DNA from: Liolophura sinensis
Taxonomy: Eukaryota; Mollusca; Polyplacophora; Chitonida; Chitonidae
Assembly (NCBI RefSeq): GCF_032854445.1
Contig: NC_088296.1
Span: 15,427,485-15,491,484, forward strand
Direction of reading: 5' to 3'
Length of the DNA stretch: 64,000 nt
A model generated the notes under the pieces. The model was not told the origin of the DNA. It saw only the letters and a list, made by a program, of their open reading frames with translations, and made no database searches. Numbering within the stretch: position 1 is the stretch's first letter; every line of letters starts with the position of its first letter. The position numbers and the translations under genes were made by a program. This document shows positions 10,816 to 21,572 of this stretch, one piece after another.

Positions 10816-10882
10816 TTTTAATGAATGAATGATTATGGATTAACGCTACGCAATATTTCAGCCATGTTGTAGCGATCGTATA

Positions 10883-11115
10883 TGTGATATATTTGATTGG
10901 TGTTCTACGCCGTACATACATCTACTCAAGAATATTTCACTTATACTACCGCGACCAGCATTATGGTGGGAGGAAAGCGGGGGAAACCCTCAACCATCCG
11001 CAGGTGACTGGCAGTGTGGCCGGACTTGAACTCACAACGACTGCATTGTTGAGGGGTTCCTGGGTAATTGCACCGTGCCTACAAGCTAAACACTTCACCA
11101 CGGATGCCCCACCGT
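10883..11115 (-). mobile_element. SINE family A
   Basis: Minus-strand copy from GATTGGTGTTCTACGCCGTA to a tRNA-like head at CCACGGATGCCC. Confidence 0.85.
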
Positions 11116-11516
11116 CAGTATTGGCCTAACTGAATAGTTCTTAAACACGGCGTAAAACACCAATAATACTTGAAAATACATGCAGTTTTCAATGTATGTA
11201 CAAAAGGACAACATTTGCACATAATATATATAAATTTTCCAGGCCCATAAACTTTCAAAAAGCGACATTTGGTTTTTATCGTAGATTTGTCCCACGATCT
11301 CTTGTATGTCACTATCACCGTACCACTGACCTATGTACATCTTTGCCTGTGTCATTCAGGAGGCAGTTCATCATACAAGAACTGTTCAAGGAAACGTCAT
11401 ATGGTGGAGTGGTTCAAGGAAATGTCATATTGTCGAGTGGTTCAGGAAACGTCGCATTGTGGTGTGGTTCAAGAGAAACTTCATGTAAGACCACGTCAAT
11501 ATTCAGGACCACCAAA

Positions 11517-11735
11517 TGTACAGGCCACCTTTGTTGCCTCCAAGACTGATTTGTTGCCTTTCTATCCCAGCTTTGTTGACTCCAGGACCAGCTTTGTTGA
11601 CTCCAGGACCAGCTTTGTTGCCTCCAAGACTGATTTCTTGCCTCCAAGACCTGATTTCTTCCCTCCAAGTCCTGCTTTATCTTCAAGGCCTGCTTTGTTG
11701 TCTCCAAGACAAGTTTTGTTGCCTCCAGCGCCACC
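11517..11735 (+). repeat. Imperfect tandem repeat, Leu/Pro-rich in translation
   Basis: Repeats of GCTTTGTTGACTCCAGGACCA and variants. Related short repeats (GTGGTTCAAGGAAA) lie at 11400-11480. ORFs on both strands follow from the repeat. Confidence 0.7.
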
Positions 11736-12022
11736 ATTTTTATTGTTGCAAAGCTTGCCACATTTGTTAAATGCTGACATAGCGTTTTGGATTAATTTAA
11801 GTAAATGCTTACTTAAGAAGGCTTTGTGAAACAGGTGTACCTAACTAAGCTAAACTCACGTTAGTACATGTTAAGAACATGCTAAGCATGCTTTGTGAAA
11901 TTGACCCCAGACGAGGCGATGATTTCCAGTTTCTTTGATCAGTTTGTCACTTTGTCACTTTCAACATTATTTCGTTCATATCATGAGCAATGGCATCTCA
12001 TTGTAGCAGGCTGGACCCACTG

Positions 12023-12026
<4 letters not shown>

Positions 12027-12092
<66 letters not shown>
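12027..12092. repeat. TA microsatellite
   Basis: More than 30 TA dinucleotides in a row. Confidence 0.95.
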
Positions 12093-12096
<4 letters not shown>

Positions 12097-12227
12097 TAAT
12101 GCTGCCTCACTTGAATGTCAGGCTGAAGACACCAGTGAGTCTAGTGTTGTCTTAAGTTTTTAATAACCAGATAACCATGACCTGTCCCTGAACATTGTGG
12201 AAAGAGTATTTTCCAATTTCTATCCTT

Positions 12228-12336
12228 TGATTTATTTATTGATTGGCAGATGTATGCTGTGCTCATTAATATTTCACTTATATGACAAAGACCAGAATTA
12301 TCTGGGAGGAAACGGGCAGAATCTGGGGGCAACCAG
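12228..12336 (-). mobile_element. Degenerate SINE family A abutting the 19-bp minisatellite
   Basis: Carries TTATTTATTGATTGG, ATATTTCACTTATATGAC and GGAGGAAACGGGCAGA from the 3' half, then merges into the minisatellite. Confidence 0.6.
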
Positions 12337-13785
12337 CCCAGGGACAACCACATCAACCAGGGACAACCATACCAACCAGGGACAGCCATACCAACCTGGG
12401 ACAACCATACCAACCAGGGACAGCCATACCAACCAGGGACAACCGTACCAACCAGGGACAACCATACCAACCAGGGACAACCATGCCATACTGGACAACC
12501 ATATCAACCAGGGGACAACCGTACCAACCAGGGACAACCATATCAACCAGGGACAACCATACCAACCAGGGACAGCCATACCACCTGGGACAACCATACC
12601 AACCAGGGACAGCCATACCAACCAGGGACTACCATATCAACCAGGGACAGCCATACCAACCAGGGACAACCATGCCATACTGGGACAACCATATCAACCA
12701 GGGACAACCGTGCCAACCAGGGACAACCATATCAACCAGGGACAACCGGACCAACCAGGGACAACCATACCAACCAGGGACAACCATACCAGCAGGGACA
12801 ACCATGCCATACTGGGGCAACCATACAACCAGGGACAGCCATACCAACCAGGGACAACCGTACCAACCAGGGACAACCAGGGACAACCATGCCAATCAGA
12901 GACAATCAGAGACAAATCAGAGACAACCATACCAATCAGGGACCAACCAGGGACAACCATGCCAATCAGGGACCAACCAGGGACAACTGTACCAACCAGG
13001 GACAACCATACCAATCAGAGACAAACCAGGGACAACCACACCATACAGGAACCAACCAGGAAAAAACATGCCATACAGGGACCAACCATACCAACCAGGG
13101 ACAACCCCACCAGCCAGGGACAACCATACCACACAGGGACAACCATATCAACCAGAGACAACCATATCAACCTGGGACAACCATACCAACCTGGGACAAC
13201 CATACAGCCAGGGACCAACCAGGGACAACCATACCATACAGGGACCAACCATACCAACCAGGGACAACCATACCATACAGGGACCAACCAGGACAGCCAT
13301 ACCAACCAGGGACCAACCAGGGACAACCATATCAACCAGGAACAACCATACCGGCCAGGGACAACCATACCACTAAGGGACCAACCAGGGACAACTATAA
13401 CAACCAGGGACAACCAGGGACAACCATACCAACCAGGGACAGCCATACCAACCAGGGACCAACCAGGGACAACCATATCAACCAGGGACAACCATACCAG
13501 CAGGGACAACCATACCACTCAGGGATCAACCAGGGACAACCATACCATACATGGACAACCATACCAACCAGGGACAACCATATCAACCAGGGACAACCAT
13601 ACCATACAGGGACCAACCAGGGACAACCATACCATACAGGGACCAACAGGGACAACCATACCATGCAGAGGCCAACCATACCAACCAGGGGACAACCATA
13701 TCAACCAGGGACAACCATACCAACCATGGACAACCATACCAACCAGGGACAACCATTATACCAACCAGGGACAACAGACCAGTCA
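12337..13785 (+). repeat. 1.4 kb minisatellite, 19-bp unit
   Basis: Unit GGGACAACCATACCAACCA with point variants and occasional half units, about 75 copies. It is strongly strand-asymmetric (one T per unit). Because 19 is not a multiple of three and the unit has no stop in several frames, long ORFs (up to 541 codons) appear in all plus frames and on the minus strand. They have a 19-residue period rich in Gln, Pro, Thr and Asn, and I do not consider them coding. Confidence 0.95.
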
Positions 13786-14193
13786 ATATAATATCCTGTA
13801 TCAAATTGTGAGATGTGCTTGAAACCCCAAAACACAAACAAACATATCTGAGAATGCTCTAAGTATCTCACTAACATTGTGATACATTTTATTACAGCAA
13901 GTGACAATTTTTTCACATAATGTCAGCCAGTTATCTTATTCTGGCATAAGCACATGTCTGCATTACCATGGTTGCAAAGAAGTGTTCCAGAAGATGCTTA
14001 AAGGGAGATAACCAAACAAGGGGTTTCAAAACTGTATGATTCCCACAAAAATACAGCTTCTCACTTTAATCTATGTACCAGTTGTACAGGTGCTTCACAG
14101 GTATCTAATTACAACTACATGATGGCTTCCAAATATATTTCTCTTAAGATCACTCATAAAATTATTTCAAGTACAGGATTATTAGGCATGCAG

Positions 14194-14260
<67 letters not shown>

Positions 14261-14854
14261 GTATATTTGTTTTTTTTTTAACTGGCAACCTGTGTGTTTT
14301 TATTTACTCTCTTGCTGGGCAGAAATTAAGTACTTTTTCTTTAGCATACCGACCATCTCACCCTTATTCAAGGATACAGTAAACACGACAGTCATGTGCT
14401 TACAGTTCTATAGCCATGGTAACACAATCAGACGAGAATTCAGTTAAATCCTCATGTCTGTTTCACATCAAACATCAGGCCATCAACAGCTGTAACACTC
14501 AGACATGGGTATCAAATGTACAGTGATTACCATGATTTTCAACTCTTATGACATGTCTGTAAAGGTCTGTAGAATGATGAAAACGTCTGTAAGATGATGA
14601 AAATGTCTGTAAAATGAGGAAAATACATCATTTAATACACACAGGTATCAAGCATACGGTTATTACCATGATTTTTCAACTCTTTTGACATATCACTAAA
14701 TGTCAGTAAAATGAAGAAAATATCTGCTATTGTCTCTCCACCAAACAGCACTGAGGACTGTTCGAATTGAGCCTTCAGACAAGGGGTGATTTTCTTTGTC
14801 CCGGCATGAGATTTGGTTGGCTAGTTAACTGATATACAGTCCCTCCGCAAATCT
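13786..14854. other. Region between the minisatellite and GTF2A2; 3' flank of GTF2A2
   Basis: Holds a TA microsatellite at 14196-14255. The rest is AT-rich; the part next to 14855 is presumably GTF2A2 3' UTR. A TTTATT (AATAAA on the minus strand) at 14299-14304 could be its poly(A) signal, but is only one of several weak options. Confidence 0.4.
14196..14255. repeat. TA microsatellite
   Basis: About 30 TA dinucleotides. Confidence 0.95.
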
Positions 14855-14986
14855 TCAGCTTTTGCCGTCACATGCCACAATTTTCACCTTCTCAATGTTT
14901 GAGACCTCCTGAACATCTCTGATTTCCACTTTGCTCAAGACAAAAGTCCAAACGTTGTCACAGAATCTGTAGGTGTCTAAATGACC
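14855..14986 (-). CDS. GTF2A2: GTF2A2 coding exon 3 with stop
   Basis: Forty-three codons plus TGA, from G-H-L-D-T-Y-R-F-C to A-C-D-G-K-S. Acceptor TTCTAG. It encodes the beta-barrel half that contacts TBP and DNA. The tail after C-D-G-K is shorter than in vertebrates. Confidence 0.95.
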   Translation of the reverse strand, partial: GHLDTYRFCDNVWTFVLSKVEIRDVQEVSNIEKVKIVACDGKS

Positions 14987-17900
14987 CTAGAAACAAAAAA
15001 CACAAATCAACGCTTGAAGTTTAGAAAATATCTGTAAACACTTTAAGTTCAACCACACAGCGATCTAAGACTCAAGGAAAAATTTCAAATTATGTTAAAA
15101 TTGTTATTTCTTACATAACACGGTCAAAATATTGCTTGTCAAAGTAAATTCTGGGCAAGTTATTCAAAACAAATATCAGCTAAAATAACAGACAGGAACA
15201 CACCAAGTTTACTAAATGAAATTTCTACTTTCATCTAAGATCGTACCAACCACGGCTTTGCTTAATTTTTGTTTTGTCAACATATTTCACAATTTGCCAT
15301 GCATGCGACTTCTACATGGTCTAGGCCACAATGACTTACAAAATTTGGCAAAACTTGCAGTAATTTTTTGTTTACTATTAAAGGTAAAGAGCTCTAAAAA
15401 ATTGAAGTAGGCACCACCGAATAGGCCACTTAAAAACTACACATAAATATACCTTTATTTATTTTTTAGATTTTTGTGAAAAGAGTTAAAGGCGCTCAAA
15501 TATTTGAATCCCAAGGTTTGGCTTTCTGAACCATACTATTAGAGGTTAGGCACTCTGACGTCACAGGAACTTTTTTCAACTCTATTAACAACAATGAATG
15601 TTAGAATAACTCTTTTTACCCATGAGTGAAAGATTAGTGAAATAATGTTCCCAAACATCCCTTCCTTCTGGTGAACATTAGGCAAAAAAGGTTCCAAGAT
15701 ACCATCAGTATGGCTCATAAAGCCCACCGTAAATTTCAAATAATTGAATGCTTTTCAACAATCTGACAAAATAAATGAAACTATTTTTACGCATAGTTTT
15801 CAGTTCTCTGTATGATGAATCTGACTTCATGTTTTAGCTTTCTTTTCCTTTAAGGATAGTTCGTCATTTCATATCATATCATTTCAGAGTTGTGAATTCA
15901 TATGAACTCTGGCAACAATTTAACATTATCTTATGCAGCATAGTCATTTTGGCATGGAAAAAGAGATATTTTTGAAAACTGTATTTAGATTCTGCAAAAC
16001 ACATTTACTCCTATCGTTCTCAATCCTTTTCTGTCATGAGGAAATAAAACACACCCTCCCACACGCACAGGTGAAAACCGAGGTGCTTTTCTTGCATTCG
16101 CAAAGGGGAAGGAGACAGTTCTGATAAAAAAGTCACCACAGTACAGTCATGACTGTAGGCACAGTATCATCATGACTGTGGGCACTGTATCAATGTGACT
16201 GTAGGCACTGTATCACTGTGACTGCAGGCACTGTATTATCATGACAGTAGGTACTGTATCATCATGACTGCAGGCACTGTATTATCATGACAGTAGGTAC
16301 TGTATCATCATGACTGCAGGCACTGTATTATCATGACAGTAGGTACTGTATCATCACAGTACTGTACCATCACAGTACTGTATCGTCACAGTTCTGTATC
16401 ACAGTACTGTATTGTCACAGTACTGTATCGTCACAGTACTGTACAGGTAGTTCTTCAACGGTTTCATATGTTTATAAGATATCTATTCAGTAATATTCTT
16501 GGGGCATTATTTTGTGTAATCTGATAAAATAATCCTATCTGTGAATCTCTGAAATTTGCCAAAACAACCAATTTTTATATGTCTGCAAATCCACATTTAA
16601 AATGGTGTATAAATCACATAACAAATTGTTCATATACGACAAAGTTGAGGGTAATTATGAAATACAGGCTCCCATCAAGAACATCAATACCTCCACAGGG
16701 AGCATAGAGTTAGTCCAATTTGGAGTGTCAGCATGTTTAACTTAATTACCTCTATTGCAGAGGGAGAAGCCCTTGTTGGGCCTAGAAACAGTTTGGAATA
16801 CACAAGGTTAGCCAGGTACCCATCCACCCGTCCAAGTGAACAGGTGAAATACAAAATTGTTGCCATTTGGGCACCTTATTTTCAGCACTTTTAACATGGG
16901 AGAGATAGGATGAAAATGAAATGTGGACACCCTGCTATGACAAAATGGTCTCAAAAAGAGATGCTTAGACACTCTCTTTCACATTTCTGGCCAACTCTCT
17001 GACAAGGAAGAGAATCTTTTCCATCAAAATCAGCTGAAATTTCTTCTACCAGCTGGCCCCGATTAGCAGAATGATTTGGACATTTTGCTTAAAAAGACTT
17101 AATACTTTGAAAATCATGTTTTCCTTTAAATCAGCTGAAAATTCTTATCTCTGACTTTGGAATGTTCCTTCTTCCTCCCACTATAAAACAAAAAAAACAC
17201 TTGCATTGGACTCACCTTAAAGCTGATCCTGTTTTTGACCCGGGTGGCCAGCCCATTGTTGATGGCTTTGTCAAACTGAAGGAGAACTTTGAGAGCTAAT
17301 TGTGGCGTAATCTGACCACACTGAAATCACAAATAAACATATATATATACAAATATACATGTACTGTAGTAGAGTGAGTGAGTGCTTGGGAGTTTAACGT
17401 CGTACTCAACAATTTTTCAGTCATATGACGACGAAGGAATCATTAGGGTGCATGTACGTGTAATGTGCCTCCTTGTTTCAGGACGGATTTCCACCGCTCT
17501 TTTATTTAGTGCTGCTTCACTGAGACGACTTACCGAAGTAAGCCGCCCCACCCGAGCCATTATACTGATATGGGTCAACCAGTCGTCGCTCTATCCCCTT
17601 CATGCTGAACGCCAAGCGAGGAAGTTACAACTTCCTCTTTTAAAGTCTTAGGTGTGACTCGATCAAGGATTGATCCTGGATCTACCGATCCCGAAGCGGA
17701 CGCTCTACCAACTGTGCTATCCGGGCCGGTCTGTACTGTAGTAGAATAAATCTACCTACATGTATGGAAGACCTTGCCAGTCAAACGCACTATAACATTA
17801 GGACATGTGCCCCACCACCATTAGCAACAGTGAGCAATTTTTTTATTTATTTGATTGCTATTTATTACCATATTTCCCCTTTATAACTATTAAAGGAGAA

Positions 17901-20900
17901 GAAACCATTAAAATGAGATGAAAAATTAAATTAATTAAAATCAGATTAAAGAACGTCAAAACTTATTTGAATATATGATCTAAAATATTTGGTGGGGGGG
18001 GGGGGTTGTTTTTCAAGAGAAAAGGATATTTGAAAATATTTTTGTATGGTGGGTATTTGGGACAAACTTTTGGTATTTGGTATCGTTGTTGCATGATAAT
18101 GTTCTAAAAAAGGATGTGATGCTTGTCTAATGAATTTTCAGACATATGACGATGAAGGAATCCTTAGAGTGCAAGTAATGTTCCTCCTTGTTGCAGGACG
18201 GATTTCCACTGCTCTTTCATCTAGTGCTGCTTCACTGAGACGCCTAACCAAAGGCAAGTAAGCCGCCCCGCCCGAGCCATTATACTGATATGGGTCAACC
18301 AGTCATTGCACTATCCACTTTATGTTGAACGTCAAGCGACGAAGTTACAACTTCCTCTTTTTAAGGTCTTAGGTGTGACTCGAGCCAGGATTGACCCTAA
18401 ATCTACCGCTCCCGAAGCAGACGCTCTACCAACTGTGCTATCGGGGCCAGTATTACGTTTGGACACATGTGCCCCACATTTTTATGTTTTCTCTACCTTT
18501 AAGAGAACAGTCATCCTCCACAATTTGTACCTTTAAAATGTGATAGCAGTTATTTTTTGGGGCTCCAGGAAGCAAGGGTACCCAGGGAAACCCCTGCCTT
18601 CGAGCAAGTTACTGATGTGCTTTCCCAGTTTCCACCTCTGATACACATGATCATATTGGTGGGAGAAAAGTACATAGTCTTCAAAGAATGCTAGACTGTG
18701 CCACACAAGCTTAAACTTGTTAGCAAAGGTTACCAAAGAGCTTGCCTATAAGAGACACATGAATGCTAAATGTAGCACAATATATTCATAAAGTACTAAA
18801 ACATTTCCCTCAACATGGATATTATTACAAAAAAAAAGACATGAAGGTTAGAAATTTATTATAAAGTAATTGACAGTAACTAACACATAGATCCATATCA
18901 GCAATGGAACATCCACATCATGACTGGGTTTAACTGGAGTTCAATACCCTAAATTCTTCAACCATTTCAACCGCCTCTACCACCAATATTTTGAAACATT
19001 CTGAGAGAACTATGGGGTACAGAGAAGTAATCTGTACAGTTTTATGAAGTTTGCATCTTTAGTGACACAAACAAATCATTTTTAGCACCAATTTCATAAT
19101 AATTGTATGCATAAATTTCGACGAAAAAAGTGCTTTAGAGGTCGAACAGATTTACAGTGTGTGAGAACTTTTTGATACAATGCTACTTCACATTTTAAGC
19201 TCAGACACAGTCACATGAGCCTTAGTGTCAATGAATAATTGTTGTCTGTCACAATCAGGGAAATGTGCAGCTTTCATAATCACAGGCTTTGAATTTAAGC
19301 AGAAAGTCAAAGTGGACACTAATACCTGTACTCTCTAAGTTCTACTAGTCCCCCCACAAGTTCACTGGTCCTGACACAAACATATTTGTGTTTTTCTGAT
19401 CTTGCATGGGATACTGAAAAACATGCTTGGATCGGCTAATGACAAACAAAAGTCCTGGTGGACGCAAATTTCACAATTCTGGCAACACATACAGGTTATA
19501 GTCAGTAGTGAAGCAATGGCCTACCACAAATCCACAACGCTTGAAAACGTTCACTACAAATGCTTGCGGTTATATTGAAGGTTTCTTTCAAATTTTTGAT
19601 CACCTGATAATTCTGACCACCTCATTTCTACATAAGACAAAGACTTATTCTCTAAAAAGTTGTATTTTCTGATGGCACATTGGACCAGTACCTTACAAAA
19701 TCTACTGATTCGACAGAAATTCACTGGCCTCATACCATGGGACAAGTGCTGATTTCTAGCCATGAATCATGGGAGAAATTTTCAGCCATTTACTGCGCAA
19801 AGAAAACACATGCATAACAAATGTGCCCAAAATAATGTAAAAATAACATCAATGTTCAAATTTTCTTAGTAATTTCTGTATCATAAGTATAAATTCTGAC
19901 CTTTTACAATCACTGTCTCATAAATCATATCACATAAATTATTATTTTGTACATGATTTTTGTTTTTCTTATTACCACCAGTACCACCCCATTTAGCTGA
20001 TCCCACTCTAACCCACCCACTTTACCCCAGCGGTTAAAGGCTGTCCACTGGACAGCTGGAACAGCCTGGGGCTCTGACCTAGCATATTTTGTCCAATCTA
20101 TAAACCTTACCATCTGCCAATTACGTCCTGTGCACACTGACCTTTGTTGATTACCATAATCCATATTAAACCACTGCCTTTTCAAACTGTTAAGCTTACA
20201 TGCGCACATACTCACACAGTACTTTGACCTCTGTTGTTTATTTACTTATACAGCTGTTGATAAAGATAAACACTGAAATGTTTACAAGCCTAACCCATAT
20301 ACCAGCGTGATGGGTGGAGACTGCAACATTCTGCAGATAATGCCACATATGTCATCACTGCAGGTGGGTGGTGCATGTGCATCAAGTCCCACTCTCACAG
20401 CATGTGCACTGACATGAGAGGGACATAAAGAGCTGTGATTAATGCCTGTACTGGTCTAACTGTCTGAGCTTTATCAGTAATTGTCAGTGATCAGGTAAGT
20501 ACAGTTCTTCCACTGTTAGATCAATTTATATATTTTAGGATAATGTAAATTTATAAAATTTTAAGTACTGGTACAGTAATCAAAAAAAAAAAAAAGGTTT
20601 TTCTCATCCTATTATCCAGAACTACAAGTACAGAGATTTCAAGTTCACATTTTTATCCTGTACCCTTACCTTATTTGACCATGACCATATGATTCTCTGA
20701 CTTCATTGTATTATACCTGATATTGTATCGTATCTATAACCAGTCCACAGGGTTACCTCTTTCTCTCGTTCAGTATTAATGATCATGATAGCGTTGCAAA
20801 TGTGTCTTCAGTCTCCAAGGCTCATTTTAAAGACATAGGGTAGAAATGTGTTGGATGCAATAGTCAGTTCAATCAAAGACCCTGGCCTTGCTTACTTTAC

Positions 20901-21117
20901 GCAAAACATTGTTTCAAAAAGTCAAAAATTGCCTTTGTCAAAAAAAGAAACTTGGCAAATCATAGAAATGCAACAACAACAACAGCCTAACATTTTGGAT
21001 GAGTATTACCCTACACCCATTTAAAAGTAACTTAATGTTTACCTGAATAAGTTCGTCTAGACTCTCTTGTAACGTATGACCCAGCGTTGTATTCCTGTAT
21101 AATTGATAACTAGCCAT
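14855..21117 (-). CDS. GTF2A2: Transcription initiation factor IIA subunit 2 (TFIIA gamma), three coding exons
   Basis: TFIIA gamma is the small subunit of TFIIA. It pairs with the alpha/beta product and stabilises TBP on promoter DNA in the Pol II pre-initiation complex in the nucleus. Seen: three exons (21117-21043, 17320-17216, 14986-14855) with GT/AG boundaries, both introns in phase 0, joining to 103 codons plus TGA. The protein opens with [13 protein letters not shown] and continues through the four-helix part ([18 protein letters not shown]) into the beta-barrel part ([22 protein letters not shown]). The animal protein is about 109 residues, so this is full length with a slightly short tail. 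An upstream in-frame ATG at 21144 would add nine residues; I prefer the start at 21117, which matches the family. It shares an upstream region with the divergent LYSMD1-like gene. Confidence 0.95.
15538..15770 (-). repeat. Dispersed repeat, inverted copy of 37034-37270
   Basis: Reverse complement shares GAAAAGCATTCA, GGTGGGCTTTAT, CCATACTGATGGTAT and GGAACATTATTTCA with the 37 kb copy. Confidence 0.75.
16141..16446 (+). repeat. Tandem repeat block with 22-23 bp and 16-bp units
   Basis: ATCATGACTGTAGGCACTGT-type units give way to CAGTACTGTATCGTCA units. The block abuts a MITE fragment. Confidence 0.85.
16448..16640 (+). mobile_element. MITE family 1, 3' end decayed
   Basis: Begins TA-GTTCTTCAACGGTTTCATATG and keeps the GGGCATTATTTTGTGTAATC interior, but lacks a clear right end. 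Confidence 0.6.
17216..17320 (-). CDS. GTF2A2: GTF2A2 coding exon 2
   Basis: Thirty-five codons from C-G-Q-I-T-P-Q to N-R-I-S-F-K. Acceptor TTTCAG, donor GTGAGT, both phase 0. It encodes the rest of the helical bundle and the link to the beta-barrel. Confidence 0.95.
17374..17731 (-). mobile_element. SINE family B with perfect 14-bp target-site duplication
   Basis: TGTACTGTAGTAGA flanks the element at 17360-17373 and 17732-17745. Full length, from the tRNA-like head at the right to the GTGAGTGAG tail complement at the left. Lies in GTF2A2 intron 1. Confidence 0.95.
18129..18450 (-). mobile_element. SINE family B
   Basis: Same body as the 17.4 kb copy with a lost tail, in the same intron and orientation. 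Confidence 0.88.
18950..19154. mobile_element. MITE family 2 in GTF2A2 intron 1
   Basis: TA-AATTCTTCAACCATTTCAA on the left, AGGTCGAACAGATT-TA on the right. The interior (ACCAATATTTTGA, AGTTTTATGAAG, CATTTTTAGCA) matches the copy at 40.2 kb. Confidence 0.75.
21043..21117 (-). CDS. GTF2A2: GTF2A2 coding exon 1
   Basis: Twenty-five codons from M-A-S-Y-Q-L to D-E-L-I-Q, then donor GTAAAC. This covers the first helix of the N-terminal helical bundle. The phase 0 end fits exon 2. Confidence 0.93.
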
Positions 21118-21398
21118 AATTTCGTGAAACACCGCGTCCCTCAAAAATTGATCGACCCACTCACTGAAATCAGGAAAGGTAATGGTTAGAATTTGGAACC
21201 CGTACCTTTCCCTCTGACATTTTCAATTTTCATTTTCTACTATTCATGAATGGGCCAATTTTTTTTCTAAAATACTCTTGCTAAATGGTTCGTATACCCC
21301 TTTGTCCTGTAACTACTCCTTATTTTATAAATCCGCAGGTGCATAAATTGGAGTTCACCGGGTACTAAGTGATCACGTGACATTCAGGTGAACGCAAA
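21118..21398. promoter_or_regulatory. Shared bidirectional promoter region of GTF2A2 and the LYSMD1-like gene
   Basis: The start codons of two divergent genes lie 281 bp apart with no repeat between them. The region holds a CCAAT at 21255-21259, an inverted CCAAT (ATTGG) at 21347-21351, and a palindromic E-box CACGTG at 21374-21379. No clear TATA box sits at a fitting distance. Head-to-head housekeeping genes at this spacing commonly share a promoter; that is inference here. Confidence 0.7.
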
Positions 21399-21406
21399 AT
21401 GGCGGC
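21374..21406 (+). promoter_or_regulatory. E-box and YY1-like site around the LYSMD1 start codon
   Basis: ATCACGTGAC (core 21374-21379) is a USF/MITF-type E-box. AAAATGGCGGC at 21397-21407 overlaps the start codon and matches the YY1 consensus, which often lies at the translation start of housekeeping genes. Sequence match only. Confidence 0.45.
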
Positions 21407-21572
21407 GAGCAGTGGCAATGAGAAGCAGTCGCTGGGCAAGTTTATGAAAAGCCAAACGAAATACGGAACGACGACGACAGTGATGGCGAAAAACAGATGC
21501 TCGCATTATGTGAAACACAGGGTTGTGTCTGGTGATACACTGGCTCGTTTGGCATTAAAATATAGCGTTACG
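21399..21572 (+). CDS. LYSMD1: LYSMD1-like coding exon 1
   Basis: Fifty-eight codons from the ATG to S-V-T, then donor GTAAGG, phase 0. It contains a basic, Thr-rich leader without a signal peptide and the first half of the LysM domain. Reading through the donor gives only a short unrelated tail. Confidence 0.93.

Larger units (their letters stand above)
14987..17215 (-). other. GTF2A2 intron 2
   Basis: Contains a dispersed repeat (15538-15770), a tandem repeat block (16141-16446) and a MITE fragment (16448-16640). The remainder shows nothing recognisable. Confidence 0.85.
17321..21042 (-). other. GTF2A2 intron 1
   Basis: Contains two family B SINEs (17374-17731 and 18129-18450), a TA-flanked MITE (18950-19154) and otherwise unique AT-rich sequence, for example 19155-21040, where I see no further feature. 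Confidence 0.85.

Noticed and set aside
11269-11829. 186-codon Pro/Leu-rich ORF and overlapping minus-strand ORFs
   Set aside because: They arise from an imperfect tandem repeat and show no domain or splice context.
12197-13822. 541-codon ORF rich in Gln, Pro, Thr and Asn, resembling a structural or silk-like protein
   Set aside because: It is the frame-by-frame reading of a 19-bp minisatellite; similarly long ORFs occur in other frames and on the other strand, and the units show no codon-aware variation.
20938-21144. Longer start for GTF2A2 at an upstream ATG (21144)
   Set aside because: The family starts at the residue matching 21117; the nine extra residues have no counterpart I recall, and the 3' part of this ORF reads through the splice donor.
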